A DNA stretch of 64,000 nucleotides from Sphaeramia orbicularis (lineage: Eukaryota; Chordata; Actinopteri; Kurtiformes; Apogonidae): contig NC_043978.1 in assembly GCF_902148855.1 (NCBI RefSeq), forward strand, positions 35,417,794 through 35,481,793, in the 5' to 3' direction. The translations under genes were made by a program, and so were the position numbers. The notes under the pieces were generated by a model that saw only the letters and a program-made list of their open reading frames with translations, was not told where the DNA came from and did not search any database. The stretch's first letter is position 1. Each line of letters begins with the position of its first letter. This document shows, piece after piece, positions 51,470-64,000 of the stretch.

Positions 51470-51903
51470 AAGGCGCTGGATGTATCCGTGATAGTCTCTC
51501 CTCCTGGATGCTGCCTTCTGTCTTCATGGCTTTGTCCCTCCTTTACACGGTCACCCTGTGTCCCCAGGAAAAGGCACCGGTACACGGACCAGCACTCAGC
51601 CACGGATCCTGGGATGAATCAGCCCCAACAAAGAGGCTTTGAGATGGATGTGTGTGCTTGCGCCTGGAGGGAGGAACGCATCAGGCTTTCCCAGGCAAGC
51701 GGCAGCCTGCAGTGTGCGCTTGCTTGAGAGCCAGCCCTCATCGTCGTGGTGTGTATGAGAGAGGGAGCGTGTATGTCTGTGTGTGAGTGTGTGTGCGAAT
51801 GTGAGTGAGCGGTGGATAATACTGTATGTGAGTGTGTATGTGCGCACTCTCACTTCCAATCCTTCCTGGAGGAGAGAGGTTCTCCTCTTCACTGGACGGC
51901 AAG
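51470..51903 (+). promoter_or_regulatory. pak6: Candidate noncoding first exon and promoter of pak6
   Basis: A GC-richer block ends with ggacggcaag followed by gtaagga, a consensus donor at 51903/51904. The next plus-strand acceptor with the correct context lies at 58874, just before the pak6 start codon. The transcription start is not determined. Confidence 0.45.
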
Positions 51904-54900
51904 GTAAGGAGGATGACAGATTTTTTTTTTTTTTTTTTCAGTACTCTCTTTTATGATCTATTCCTCCAGAGCCCTGTTTCCTCTCTCCACAGCAGGGAGA
52001 GTGGGGTAAAGGGGGGGCTGGGGACGGTGGGAGGAAAAGAGGCTTAACGTCATTGATAAAGAGCAGCCTAGTGTGTGCTGTCGGTAGGCATTAGGAAGAG
52101 AAGAAGGTGGAGAGACTGAGCAGAATGCAGTGCATCCAGGTGTTGATGTGGGGGAGAAAAAGGAAGAAGGTTTGTGGATGCATTCACTGATGGACTGCAT
52201 CTGAATAGAAGAGCATTCACCTTCTGCTCACCCTCCTTCTGAAATCCCCACATCCTCTTTTTCACTCTGCCTCCCGCTTCTGTCCTCAACCTCTATGTCA
52301 AGGAAAAGGATACAGCAATCCCTTAAATATTAAGCTCGTGTTTCTCAAGATGGATCACACTTGACAAACACTAACTGTGCCACTGCTAAAGGCACTGTGG
52401 ACAGAGGCTTCCTGTTTTTATCACTGTGTGTTACAGTGTGTGTAGGCTGAGTTTGTCAGGTGATCATTCGGGTCCTACCAGTGCATGAGGATTCATTCTA
52501 GTGTATATCAGTAGATGATGCTGTGAGAAAACAGGCACCGGAGAGGAGACTGACATTTGACTTATTTACTTCATTTGTGAATATAATGGTTTGGAAACCT
52601 GTTGTACAAGAGCTTGCATAAACGTGGGAGGCAGTGTTTGAACTCTGCTCTGTTTGATACTGAGTTTGAAGATTACGAGAGAAGAAAACTGCTCATTTTT
52701 ATTAAAAAAAAAAAAAAGGAAGTCTATAAAGTAGCTCCATCAGTTTCTCTGTTAGATGCTAAATCTCCAGTGGAAATCAATCCACAGCTAAGGTGTTTAA
52801 AAGAACTGTATAGATTTTAGTTTTTCTCCAATGCTTTCGCATCACCTTTGCAATTATTTGTATCGACGGCTTCACAACATTTGTGCACTTGCTACCAAAA
52901 AGTAACCATTTTCAGTCAGAGAAGGACTTCACTTGGTGTTGTCTATCCATGTCTCACACTAACCACCCATTAGGGATCTGTTCTGAGCCAAAAAGATGTG
53001 TTTATTTTGATGTGATGTTAAGATTGATAGGGTTGTTTGTTTTAAGGGGCATTCTTCCAGTTTGTGCCTGTAATTGTGAGTTTTGTAAGTTTGATGAGGA
53101 TTTGTCTGAAGCCCTGCAAGTTTTCAACTGCCATGTGTTTGTGTCTCAGGTTACTCATTGATATTCAAGGAGAAGGAGGAGGGACAGGGGAGTGGAGGTG
53201 ACAGAAAAGGTCTCTTTGGTGAATGCACACACACAGCTGGACATCTGCTGTCTTTTGAAGGCCGTCTCATGTCACCCCTTTTCCTTTTATGCACGCACAG
53301 ACTCACAGTCCAACTTAAACTGGCAGTGGGTTCTTGTATTTGTACTGGGACGGTGACAGGAAGTGATAGTAAGCTCCCACACACAGCAGACATAGCAGGC
53401 AGGTGGAGGTGGTACATCATTGTCATATGCCCTGTTGTTTTCCTGATTGTTTTTCAGGAATGTTCATGTCATGTCCATGTCAGTTGAAGGAGGGGACAGC
53501 GTGCATTACCAGCTTAGCTTAGCCACTGACCGTGAGACGTCAAGCACTAAGGATTAAAACAGGCTCTGAGTCCAAATTAGGACAGCATGCCATGAGTCCC
53601 CTCACTGGGTTGAAACAGCACCCATGCTGGGTGACAGAGGAGGGCAGAAGAGTCGGCGCAGATTGATACCATGAAGGAATCTGAGGTTAAAAATGGTAGG
53701 TGCTTTGTGCCTGGGAGAGACATGCTGAGGCTTGGGCTTAAAAAATATAAATCAAAGCCTTCATGAGCTCATGCACGTACAGTAAAGCTTGCACTGGGGC
53801 TTGGCGCATCAATAAATTAGACCCAAGAGAGAAGATTTGGGCACATACCATTGGTCCAGGCTGATCACACGTCTCTATCAGCGCAGCGTCAGATTGTTCA
53901 AAGCACTTGTGAGAGCCAAGAGGATCTTTAATTAAACTGAGTGTTGGTCAGTGCTGCATTCTCCTTACTCTCCTGACTCTGTGTCTTTAATATACATACA
54001 TTTACACTGCATGGACAATAGTCTCTGAGTTAGTACTGTGTTTTCTAGTGATGTGTCAACATCAGCAGAACATTCTGTAAAACCCCCAGGACACCAGACG
54101 TGTTGCTTTTACAATGCCATTATGTTAAGGTGTTTGGAGTAGATAGACACTATAGCTTTTACTGCGCATTAATGTCCACCTTCCATGCCACAGGGGCTGA
54201 GCAAACTAGTTTTCTTGTGCATTTTGTTGTCCTGGAGAATCAGTGCCAATATATCAGGTGACAGAATGATGTATGGTCTCTGTGATGCAAGTGTCCTGTC
54301 TTCAAATCCTTTTTACTGTGGCTTGTTTTGCTAGAAACAAAGCTACCCAAGATGATAGAGAAAGGTGGTTATATCTTCAGAAGGGAACATTGTAGATGCT
54401 AAATTTAGCAAAAACACACGTTAAACATTAATTGTGAGGACACTGACGGCTCCCATCCAGCATGTTTTTATTCTTTTCTTTTTCGTCTAGTCTTTCTTCC
54501 CTCCTCCTTTCTCTTTCATCTTCTCCATTTCTTTTTCTGCCACTACATCTGAATGTCTCGACTCTTCTATCCCCCCCCCCATTTCCTTCTCCTCCTGTCT
54601 TGACCTCTCTTTTCTTGTTTCCTCCTATCAATATTAGCTCAGGACTAATGTGCACTGCTGCACGGATGTCTGCCCTTGAAGAACTGACAGCCCACATTGT
54701 TGGGCATGGACATCATATTTTACCATACAGTACACTTCCAATCCTCAGGCCTTTTTCGTACTCAGCCAGAGCATGAGAGAATAACAGACAAGCTTTGATT
54801 GTTTACTTTCTCAGAATGGCACTGCTGTGTGTCTTAGGACTGTTTCTGACATACACTACTTCTTGGAGAAGCCTGAGTGAAAACTTGCACATGATGCATC

Positions 54901-57900
54901 GCAGCGAGTGATGTGACATTTAAAATAGCCCAAGAGATGTCATTGTCAGCGAACTCTCAGTGAATATGGGTCATCCTGGCTTAATCTGCAGTTTTATAGA
55001 CTGAACTGTAATTGAAGGATATGGATATAAATGGCTATTTATATGTAGTACTAGCCTCTGACAATGCGAATGTGCACATCTGATCTTTAACTTCTTTTTG
55101 TACTGGCTTTTCATAACATTTTACACTCAATTACTTCATACGTTCACTTTGCTTACCCTTGGGTATGTTTTACACAGTATCATGAATGGACATTTTTAAA
55201 CAAGACACAGATTCATCAAGAACTAAGAAAGTTGAAACAGTAGAACTCTAGAAAGTTGGGTGGAGCTTTTATCAGGATAAAACTGATCAGTAACTAAGTA
55301 AGTTGAAATTCTTTAGAAAAAAAAACTGACACTAGATCATCTTCACTGACACTTTTCTTTAAATATCTTTTAAATATTTAAAGAAAAATAGAAGATCCAC
55401 ACAATTCTCCAGTGTTCCTGTATTTCCAGCATTTTGTTGTGCATGATGTATTAGACCACTAACATGAAATATGCATGGAAGCAGTGTGTTATTCCATGTC
55501 ATTGAATGCAGCTCATTACATCACTTGTCATCTCCTATTGACAATCCCTTCATGTCTACAGAGGTGACTTCAAAGAGAAAGCGGACATCAACTTAAATCA
55601 TAAACATGGCTTTTCTACTGTCCAGTCACGTCCAGCAATTGTGTACCTTTTCCATGCCTTCAGATGGCGTGTGTGTGTGTATGGGTATGTGTGTTCTTTA
55701 CAAAGGAAGACCAAGACCCCCCTTCCTCCCCTCGAGAGGCAGTCTCATTACACTCAAAGGGCAAAACGGTCATCATAATGAAGCTGATAGAAGAGCAGTC
55801 TCCAAACCCTCACCACTGCACTGCAGAGTCCAAAAACAGCAGTTAAGACCTTGATGCTATCTATGCCAGTGTGAAATAGACGTATCCCCTCCTCTGTAAA
55901 TCAGTATAGCTGGATTATGCTTATAGATGCACTGACAAACACAGAGGATTACCTCATCTCAATTGTCTCCCACCCTCACCTCACTATTTGACATGAATCC
56001 TGTACAAAATAAACACGTGTCTGGTGCTAAAGAGGGGGAGAAATGATGTGTCCTAAAATTAGATCAGCGGAGGGCTGAACACCATACTAATCCAGCAAGC
56101 ACAGTCACCTGCGCACTCACTATATTTCTGCATGCATGCCAACAAAAAAGATAGAGCAGAAATCAGGGCAAATAGAAAAAAAAATCATTCAACACAGCTC
56201 GGAGCACTAGCATCGAGCAAATCCAATATCTCTCTTATCTCTCGATCCCCTCCCACTCATCCACAAGTCCTGCTTGGGGTGATTTGAACATGAGAGGAAG
56301 ACGAGCAGGCCCTCTCGGCTTCTGTCATGTTGTCTGTGGGAAACATATGGATTGCCTGGTTGCGTTTCTGCATGGCATGAGAGGCTCGGCTGCTCTGCCA
56401 GGTGAAGAAGCTCCATCCAGTTGGGGGTAAGGCTTTGATTGGATCTCCATTGGTTTGAGGCTAGAGTGGGGGTGTAACGCTGCAACTAAATAGCAACTAT
56501 CTGCAGAAGATGTATTTGCAGCTTGATCTGAATTTGCATAGAACTTCAAACCATTTCTGCATGAGAGATTTAATTGCATTTGAATGTCATTGATTCAAGT
56601 TTTCCTTCTGTGTGTGTTTGTGAAGATGGAAATACCCCATGTAGCATAATTTCAGAGTGACCTCATCCTCTTTGGCTGTTGATGTCCCTGACAGCTGCTG
56701 GCTGAGTTTTTGCCTCAGCACTTTGATAGATTCAAGACAAGCCACTGAGGCATAGGGTCAAATCCCTGCAGTTTAGAGAGATGTGACCAGAAAGCGTGAT
56801 TATGCACTGTGCAAGTTCAGCGCTGTGCATAAGTATTATACGATGGGCTTAGAAATCAATAGCATATTGTTATCAAGACAGTCATAAGCTTGGCAGAGTT
56901 GGAGAGGTCAATATAATGCCAGTTGCATGTGATTAAAGCTTGTTAATCAATAATTGCATCAACTTTTCAAGTCAACTTGCCTAGATATGAATCAACAAAG
57001 TGTGTCTCTGTGTATTTTTACATGCTGCTAATATCACAGTGGTGAGTTTAAATTTTCCACAGCCTCTAGATGGGAACAGTGGTTGAGAATGAATAATGAA
57101 TACAGTCCTGTTCTCTGCTGCTTTGAACTGATGAAGCTTGATAAAGTACCACACAAAGCAGCTGTCCTATTTGTGTTGGTATCACCCCATTATTGCCGGC
57201 AGTGGAGGACTGTAGCAGTTTGCATTTCACTCATGAGTAAATATTGATTGATCTGCTTGTAAAGGATACATGAGCGCTATGTGTAAATATTTGTTCAGGC
57301 AATTCCAACATCTGCAGGCAGAGCAGCCATCGGAGCTTTCTATGCAGTGCAATGGAAGACGTTTAAAAAAGTACCACAACTGTTTTTTTTTTTTGTTTTT
57401 TTTTAAGCTTTTCTGTATCTTCAGAAAGGAAACTAGTTCTCCTTCTCTTTAATATATAAGGTCTGACTATGGTATTGCCCCCAACTCATTTCTCCCCCAC
57501 CTCCTGAGAGCCCTCACACCATAATGTCCCTGTCAGATAGAATTAAAGCCCTTCTCAGCACCACATTATGTACATAAGGAGAGCACAGAGTGATGCGCTT
57601 ATGCAACACTTAGCATATTAGCCTTGTGATTGAATTATCCTTGGAGGGGTGACATGTCTCTCAGAGCTGTATTTCTTCTCTGCCTCCTTATAATGAAGCA
57701 GGTCTGGCTGATGTGACCACTGGACCTGACCTCTTTTTACCCTCCGGTGTTGCGTTGGGGCGAGTGGCGTGGTTAGTCACCGATACAGCTCATAACAGGC
57801 GTCGTCGTGTCGATTAGAGCCGTGCTGGTCTGAGGGCGGAGGTGGAGAGAGGAGAGGCTGCCAGTGTGATCGCCTGCTGAGCTGCGGACGACTGCAAAAC

Positions 57901-58874
57901 TAATTTCCTCAACTCCCACCATTTCACAGTGCATGATGGGAGATTGTATCTGATCTTGCAGGGCACCTTGTAGGCCTCTGCCACATACATCAGGGAATTT
58001 CTGTCTTATTTTGTACTCTAAATTCAACAAAAATGGAACATCTATGTTGTGAATAGCAGCTGGGATGTCCTTCATACTGTGAGCAACATGAAGTAGCATT
58101 AATACTAATGATAGGACTTAAATATGAGCGATTATCTCACAGTACAGCTGTGCAGCTGAGGAAATGAGATGTAATGTATTTAATTATTTCCCTGCACTTG
58201 AATGGAAAATAAAGCTTAACATATAGCAAACTGGAGTCAGTGGCTCGCCAAATGTAGGACCATCCATCCAAGGATTAAGTGGTTACCCTCTCTGCAATCA
58301 AGGACACACAAGCTACTAATTAGGATAGGATATATAAGGGTTATAAAGGGGTTATGAGGGATAGCATGCCATAGTATTTGTGTTTGTATATACATGCGTG
58401 CATAACAGTATGTTTGTGCTTGTGTGTTGTGTTTCTGCTGCTAATGCACTCAAAGCCTGTGGGCGCTGGCCAGGCCGGCCGCATGCTCATCAGTGAAAGG
58501 GCACAGAGAATGAATAAGCCTTAATTGACCAGATATCCTTCATTACACATGTGACTACAAATCCATCCACTCTCATTGGGGCTGTTTTCAGAGGCACAAG
58601 CTTGAGACAGCCAGGAAATTCAGCGTGGGTATACACACATCCCTGTCATGGAACATGTTTTAGATGAGCTATTTCAATGCTTCCTCCTATGTGGAAAGAT
58701 TATGTGCTGGTAGTTTAAATTTGAATACAGCCAGCTAGAGAGTAGAGCATGCAGAAGTGTGGTTAGATATTGGCACTAAAAGATAGATTTGCCAAACAAA
58801 TTTTAAGATTGCTGTCTTTAATTTTGGATGTTTATTTAATGCTGAATACATGTTTTGTTTTGTTTTTTCTGCAG
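51904..58874 (+). other. pak6: Putative pak6 intron 1 (7 kb)
   Basis: No exon of another gene is recognised. The sequence contains T runs, a C run near 54575 within a pyrimidine-rich stretch (54455-54630), and TG repeats near 55665. Purine- or pyrimidine-biased low-complexity segments give many shadow open frames. Conserved enhancers might be present but need cross-species comparison. Confidence 0.4.
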
Positions 58875-58918
58875 GGGCATTTTGAACCGGACAAGCTGCC
58901 GCCCTTGTGGACCTGAGG

Positions 58919-61900
58919 ATGTTTCGCAAAAAGAAAAAGAAGAGGCCTGAGATATCAGCGCCGAAGAACTTTGAGCATCGTGTCCACACTTCATTTGACG
59001 CCAAGAGAGGATGCTTTGTGGGCCTGCCAACACAATGGCAAAGCCTGATAGAGAACCTCCGCAGGCCCAGACCAATGGTGGACCCCTCCAGGATCACAGA
59101 GGTGGAGCTGAGGCCAAAGAAGGTACAGCACAAATCACTCTCAAGTCTATTGCTCTCTATGGGCTCAAATTAGGGCCATAACATTCTATATTTGTGAAGT
59201 GAGCAGCTGTGGCTCAGGAGGTAGAGCGAGTCGTCCAATAACCGAAGGGTTGGCGATTCGAATCCCGCTTTGTCCTAGTCATGTGCACTTGTGTCCTTGG
59301 GCAAGACATTTCACCCTCCTTGCCTCCAGTGCTGCTACTCACACTGGTGTATGAATGCATATGAATGTTTGGTGGTCGGAGGGACCGGAGTCACGAATTG
59401 GTAGCCACGCTTCCCTCAGCCTGCCCCAGGGCATCTGTGGCTACATATGTAGTTTACCACCACCAGAGTATGAATGTGTGAGTAAATGAATAATGGATCC
59501 CCTGTATGTGCTTTGAGTATGCGTTCATAGAAAAGTGCTATATAAATCTAATCGATTATTATTATTTTTAAGTAGTGTTAAGAAAGGATTCCAGAGTATG
59601 TAGCTGAAAGTAAACATTTGTAAAAGATAGAAATGGCTTGAAAAAAACTTTTCACAATGGCACACTGTGAAAACTGAAATTGTTTTTGCAAAGAGAGCAG
59701 AACATTTTCTCAGAGCTTAAAGTTCCACAAGTGTCACAATTACAAAATCTGACTGGTGAACTACATGAATCTGATTGGACTGTGGAAATCTAAAGCAGAT
59801 GTCGGCACCAAAAAACTCTGGAATTATTTGTGAAAGTTACTTCTTGAGTTTGTTTTCTTTGGACCCATCAGACGGATCCATTAAAGAATAGTACACCATT
59901 CCATTTGGCCCAATCACAATATTTACCTACCACAATGAGGTGTTCTAAAATTATACTTCTAATTTTTGACAGACTGATGTGTAAAAAAAAAAAAAAGCAG
60001 CTTGTTGTATTTATTTGTACTGTGGAAGTGTGATTCAGTTTGCTGTCTCAGAAAATGCCATAATCCTGGCATGACAACTCGGAAGGCACACTCCCCTTCC
60101 CATCTTTTTGCTTTCTTATCTATCATGGGGCTAGGCTAATGACCCTGCTGTGTACACTGACTGTACAATGTTGAATACTCGGAGGGCCGCAAGATTTATT
60201 ACTCCACGTAGGCAATTAATAACAGTCCACAGAGCCTTCCCACAGATGTCAAGCAGAAGGGATAAAAAGTGCAGGTACAGCAGAGGAAATGCCAGTGAGT
60301 GATAAAGCCTGCAAGTCTCATGATTTCTTCGCTTCATGGAGCATACTGTCGAAGCTGTTTATGGCTCACCTTCTAAAAAAAGCAGAGAAAACAACAATTT
60401 TATTGCCGCTCTGATGTGATTGGTGCTGTGCAGTATGATAACCATCATGTCAGCATTTAGATCAGATTTATGGCTTTAATAGCATCAAGATGAGATTGGT
60501 TTTATCACATGACGCTTGCGAGGGAATACACAAACAAAACAACTATATAATACATGAGGAGATTTCAAGTGATTGCTAATAGAAGAAAGAGAAAATTCAG
60601 TTTGACACATAAATCAAATCAGTTTTTACAATGTCCTTTTTACCTGCTGTTCTCACCTTCCTGAGAGCTGCTAGGTTAGATGTCATCTGACCCTGACCCC
60701 CTGTGTAGATGTAATAGCACTGAAATGGAGAAACAAGAGAGGCTGTTGACTGACCGTGAACTGAATCTGACTCTACCGTGAGACTGACTAATGAGCCACA
60801 CACACTATTCTGGCAAGACATCCTACGTTTGGCTGATCATTTTCTCTCAGGGCAAATTTAGGCCCTTTACTTTTGCATGTTTGCTATTTAGATATGTGTA
60901 ATCGTTGAATTTTGCAACACTGGCACAGTTGCAGAGGCTTTGTCTTTGTAATGTATCTCTTGAAATATTTGCTCAGTATATTTGTCAGCGTATTGTCAGA
61001 GTTAGCCACTGGGGACATGATTTAAGTCACTGTCTTTGTAGAATGACAAAGATGTCCTTTACAGATTCTCAAGTCTAAATTCAACATGCCTCTGAGCAAT
61101 AATTATATCACCCTCATTATTCCAGTGTTAGTAATCTTTCGATAACACTTCCGTAATGCTTCTATTATGCCTCTTTCAGACCATTGTGCGTGGAAGCATG
61201 ATTGGTCATGGGGACTACATCGCAGCCATGATCAATGATATGAGCCGACTGTCTGTTACCAGCTCCAACTCTTTGAGGAAGAGCAGCCCCTCAGCCAGGA
61301 AAAGGGCCCAGTCTCTGGGAAGACTTGGGGAAGTGAACGAGGGAGACACATACCAGTACGAGGGTCTGACTCAGGATGATGAAGATGATGAGGATGCAGC
61401 TCAGGATGAGTGGAAGGAAAGAGCCAGGAACATCCACAGTGAGACCAACACCCCTTACTTGGGCATGAAGAAGAGCATCACCCTGCAGCCCAATGGTATC
61501 TTACCAAAGGCCAAGTCAACCTATGAAGTGAGCATCAGCTCCCTGGAGGGACCTTCACAACCGGCTCAGACTCAGAACGTCCACATGCCGAGCCATGCAG
61601 CTTATATGAGTGGTGAGGTGGGCAGTCCTCAGGAGAGAGTGATATGGAAGAGAGATTTCCAGCTGCCCAGGGGAATGCCACCGACTCAGAGACCTATAGC
61701 ATGTTTCTACAGCCCAGCTATGACTGTTCAGCAGCCCATTGGAGATCAAGGGACTGCCAGCACGGAGCTCCGGCCCAATGTGCCCATGTACATGCACCCA
61801 CAGAACAGCCCGGGACGGCCGTTCTCATCCTACGACCTGAAAGTAAGCCTCAATGTGTAGCAGAGTCATCACACCTTCAACAGTTATTTTAGCTGTTATT

Positions 61901-64000
61901 TATTTTTGTGATCAAGTCTTTTTGTCTGGTTTTCTGTGTCAGATTACAAATGCAGAAGTACAGTACTTTTATGTTTATTTCAAGAAACTGACTAGCTTTA
62001 CTTTTATTTTGTTTTTTAGCGTTAGTTGTTGTAACATCTATAGAGGCTAAAAGGAAAAGGTAGGAAAAAGATTAAAGCTTAATGCTTACTAACCCATAAA
62101 GACCCAAATGTCCACCAATGACCAAAAGCATCTTCTGATCTATAATGTTTAATAACTGTAAACCACAAATCCTATCAATACATGTAAATAATTGGTGTAA
62201 AATACAGTTTGTCGTCTTTTCATGGTCATCAGATATGACCCATTTGGACGTTCAGAGGCTCCATAGTGAACATGGAAACACTGTCATATTCTACAATGTT
62301 GATTCACCAGTAAAACCCATAGAATTTGATCAATAACAGTGGATGGAAATGCTTGGTTTATGATCAGTTAATGATATATTTGACTGGAAAAAGTAACTTT
62401 TCTGCAGTTTTCTCTGCTTTTGATACAACAACCCTCAACTTTAATCTGAACTTTCATAAACATCTTCATGATCAGTAAATTAAATATAGGAAAATACTTG
62501 ATTTATATTGATAAAAAATGAAATACAGAGGATAATACAGGGTGGGGAAGCAAAATTTACAATGAACATTTAGTTGTTTTTTCTCAGCAGGCACTACGTC
62601 AATTGTTTTGAAACCAAACATATACTGATGTCATAATCATACCTAACACTATTATCCATACCTTTTCAGAAACTTTTGCCCATATGAGTAATCAGGAAAG
62701 CAAACGTCAAAGAGTGTGTGATTTGCTGAATGCACTCGTCACACCAAAGGAGATTTCAAAAATAGTTGGAGTGTCCATAAAGACTGTTTATAATGTAAAG
62801 AAGAGAACGACTATGAGCAAAACTATTACGAGAAAGTCTGGAAGATACTATTAAAGAAGAATGGGAGAAGTTGTCACCCGAATATTTGAGGAACACTTGC
62901 GCAAGTTTCAGGAAGCGTGTGAAGGCAGTTATTGAGAAAGAAGGACACATAGAATAAAAACATTTTCTATTATGTAAATTTTCTTGTGGCAAATAAATTC
63001 TCATGACTTTCAGTAAACTAATTGGTCATACACTGTCTTTCAATCCCTGCCTCAAAATATTGTAAATTTTGCTTCCCCACCCTGTATTATAAATAAATGG
63101 TGATAAATCACTTAAGAAATGCTAGGTATAGGGAAAATTTCATTTGGGAATTGATATAAAAGTAGCCCTGGGTCTTCATGGGTTAAAGGTCCCATATTAA
63201 GTCAGTCTTTTAGTCATATTGTTCATTCTAGTTTTATACTGTATAATTCACAAAATATTTACAAAAATCTGTTTTTCACAGTTAGTCTTTATCAGTTTTT
63301 CTTTTGCTACCTAAAATAAACCTGAAGGGCATGTGTGTTTGCACATCTTTAGACCTACAAAGTGCTCTCACAATACATTATTCATAGAGTTCACAATATA
63401 TGCATATTTCTGCTAATGTTATGTACATGTTATTACTCAGTGTGTTTTTACAAGATTTCTGACTGATGAAGCTACCCAAGTAGTATATTTAATAACTTTA
63501 CACTATGGGTAATTAAAGTCCTGGGGATTCTATTTCATTTAATTCCAGTGCAGAAATATGAAATGAAGGTTTATAGAGCCAGTGGGGTTATATAAGTTGA
63601 GAGACGGTGTTTTTCTAAGAGCTCCAGCGGTCGTTTGGATCCCTATAGCAACAGTCTTCACATGGGTCATATAAGGTGAAGTGTTTGCTCTGAGAGTGAA
63701 CTACTTGATTTACATTCAGTTTTAAAGCAGGTCCTGATCCCTAGGCTGGCAGCCAACTGACTTCAGTACTCTCTCTATGTTCCTCCCCCCGTTTCTCTTA
63801 TCATGCAGGCGGAGTCGGCAGTGAGGTACCACTCCAGCTTCCTGCCCACTGGCACCAGCAGTCCACTTGTGGGTGGCATCAGACCCCAGCGGACTGTGCG
63901 CTCCTCAGCGAGCTACACCCTAGGCTTGTCTCCCAACATGGGACTGAGGCCTAATGGACCTGACCCTTTCCTAAGACACTCTGGATGCCCCAATCCCCCC
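58919..64000 (+). CDS. pak6: p21-activated kinase 6, N-terminal half, runs off the right edge
   Basis: Group II PAK serine/threonine kinase that binds Cdc42/Rac-GTP and acts at cell junctions and in cytoskeletal signalling. Coding exons in the window: 58919-59122 (acceptor at 58874, 44 bp of leader), 61180-61842, and 63809 to beyond 64000, all in phase 0. This gives 68 + 221 + 64 residues. The start [15 protein letters not shown] is the polybasic-plus-CRIB beginning of PAK6. CRIB spans about residues 12-40 (ISAP, FEHRVH, F26, GLPTQW). Residue 25 is Ser (HTSF), as in mammalian PAK6 rather than the Gly of PAK4/5. [23 protein letters not shown] (about 98-120, Ser-rich) is the conserved autoinhibitory-linker region. 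The middle is low-complexity proline/serine-rich. The kinase domain lies past the window. Position after the bub1b relative matches human 15q15. Confidence 0.94.
59200..59570 (+). mobile_element. tRNA-derived SINE in pak6 intron 2
   Basis: The head has pol III promoter boxes: A box tggctcaggagg (59210-59221) and B box gattcgaatcc (59255-59265), the spacing of a tRNA gene. A body of about 250 bp follows, and the 3' end reads aaaagtgctatataaatcta with a short att repeat. That tail resembles the tail of fish LINE/SINE partner elements. It inserted in the sense direction of pak6. It is not a functional tRNA: the acceptor stem does not pair. Confidence 0.8.
62093..63182. mobile_element. piggyBac-type MITE in pak6 intron 3, split by a mariner insertion
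   Basis: Ends cccataaagaccca (left) and cccatgaagaccca (reverse complement of the right end) are inverted repeats. The right flank is an intact ttaa (63183-63186) and the left is ctaa (62089-62092), consistent with the TTAA target of piggyBac elements. Without the inserted mariner (62538-63084) it is about 540 bp. A second, inverted copy lies at 29583-30054. No transposase sequence of its own is visible. Confidence 0.75.
62538..63084 (+). mobile_element. Internally deleted Tc1/mariner-superfamily transposon, nested
   Basis: Ends cagggtggggaagcaaaatt and its mirror on the right form inverted repeats over at least 28 bp. Both abut TA (62536-62537, 63085-63086). Two transposase scraps remain. 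From ATG 62684 an N-terminal helix-turn-helix is readable ([20 protein letters not shown]). The last residues ([15 protein letters not shown], 62889-62957) lie in another frame. The central catalytic DDE region is missing, so it cannot supply transposase. It sits within the piggyBac-type MITE and is therefore the younger of the two. Confidence 0.88.

Noticed and set aside
51075-51603. Long open frames on both strands rich in His-Thr, Arg-Glu, Ser-Leu
   Set aside because: They are translations of the CA and GA microsatellites.
59200-59275. tRNA gene
   Set aside because: A and B boxes are present but the sequence continues into a SINE body and tail and the cloverleaf stems do not pair.

Overview
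The window is nuclear DNA of a teleost-type (ray-finned fish) vertebrate. Genes are split into short exons with GT-AG introns. The intergenic and intronic sequence is AT-rich and full of small terminal-inverted-repeat DNA transposons typical of fish, plus a tRNA-derived SINE and long microsatellites. The gene set (spint1, a ppp1r14 inhibitor, zfyve19, a bub1b relative, pak6) matches genes that lie close together on human 15q15, so this is a compact form of a conserved vertebrate linkage group.

Layout. Positions 1-17,400 hold no gene I can recognise: several hAT-type miniature elements, a possible Helitron end, a 32-bp G run, two perfect hairpins and two weak exon-like segments on the minus strand. 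From 18,185 to 28,687 on the minus strand lies a complete ten-exon spint1 (508 residues: signal peptide, MANSC, PKD-like, Kunitz 1, LDLa, Kunitz 2, membrane anchor), with a probable 5' noncoding exon ending at 29,036. From 31,947 to 38,821 on the plus strand is a four-exon PP1-inhibitor gene of the PPP1R14 family (120 residues). From 40,784 to 44,044 on the minus strand is a complete eleven-exon zfyve19 (426 residues). Across an 0.8-kb divergent promoter, 44,866-47,740 on the plus strand encodes a 429-residue BubR1 relative in eight coding exons. It has KEN1, TPR, ABBA, KEN2, ABBA and GLEBS elements and then stops, so it has the architecture of yeast Mad3 and no kinase domain. After 3-4 kb without genes, a probable 5' noncoding exon of pak6 ends at 51,903. 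Its coding exons start at 58,919 and run off the right edge.

Two neighbours share a biological theme: the BubR1/Mad3-like protein acts in the spindle-assembly checkpoint and ZFYVE19 (ANCHR) acts in the abscission checkpoint, and they are transcribed head to head. SPINT1 is a membrane inhibitor of matriptase/hepsin-type proteases, the PPP1R14 protein inhibits PP1, and PAK6 is a group II p21-activated kinase.

For the three complete multi-exon genes and the PP1 inhibitor I traced each splice junction by hand and the reading frame closes across every one. Paralog letters (a/b copies) and transposon family names are inferences. No database search was possible.
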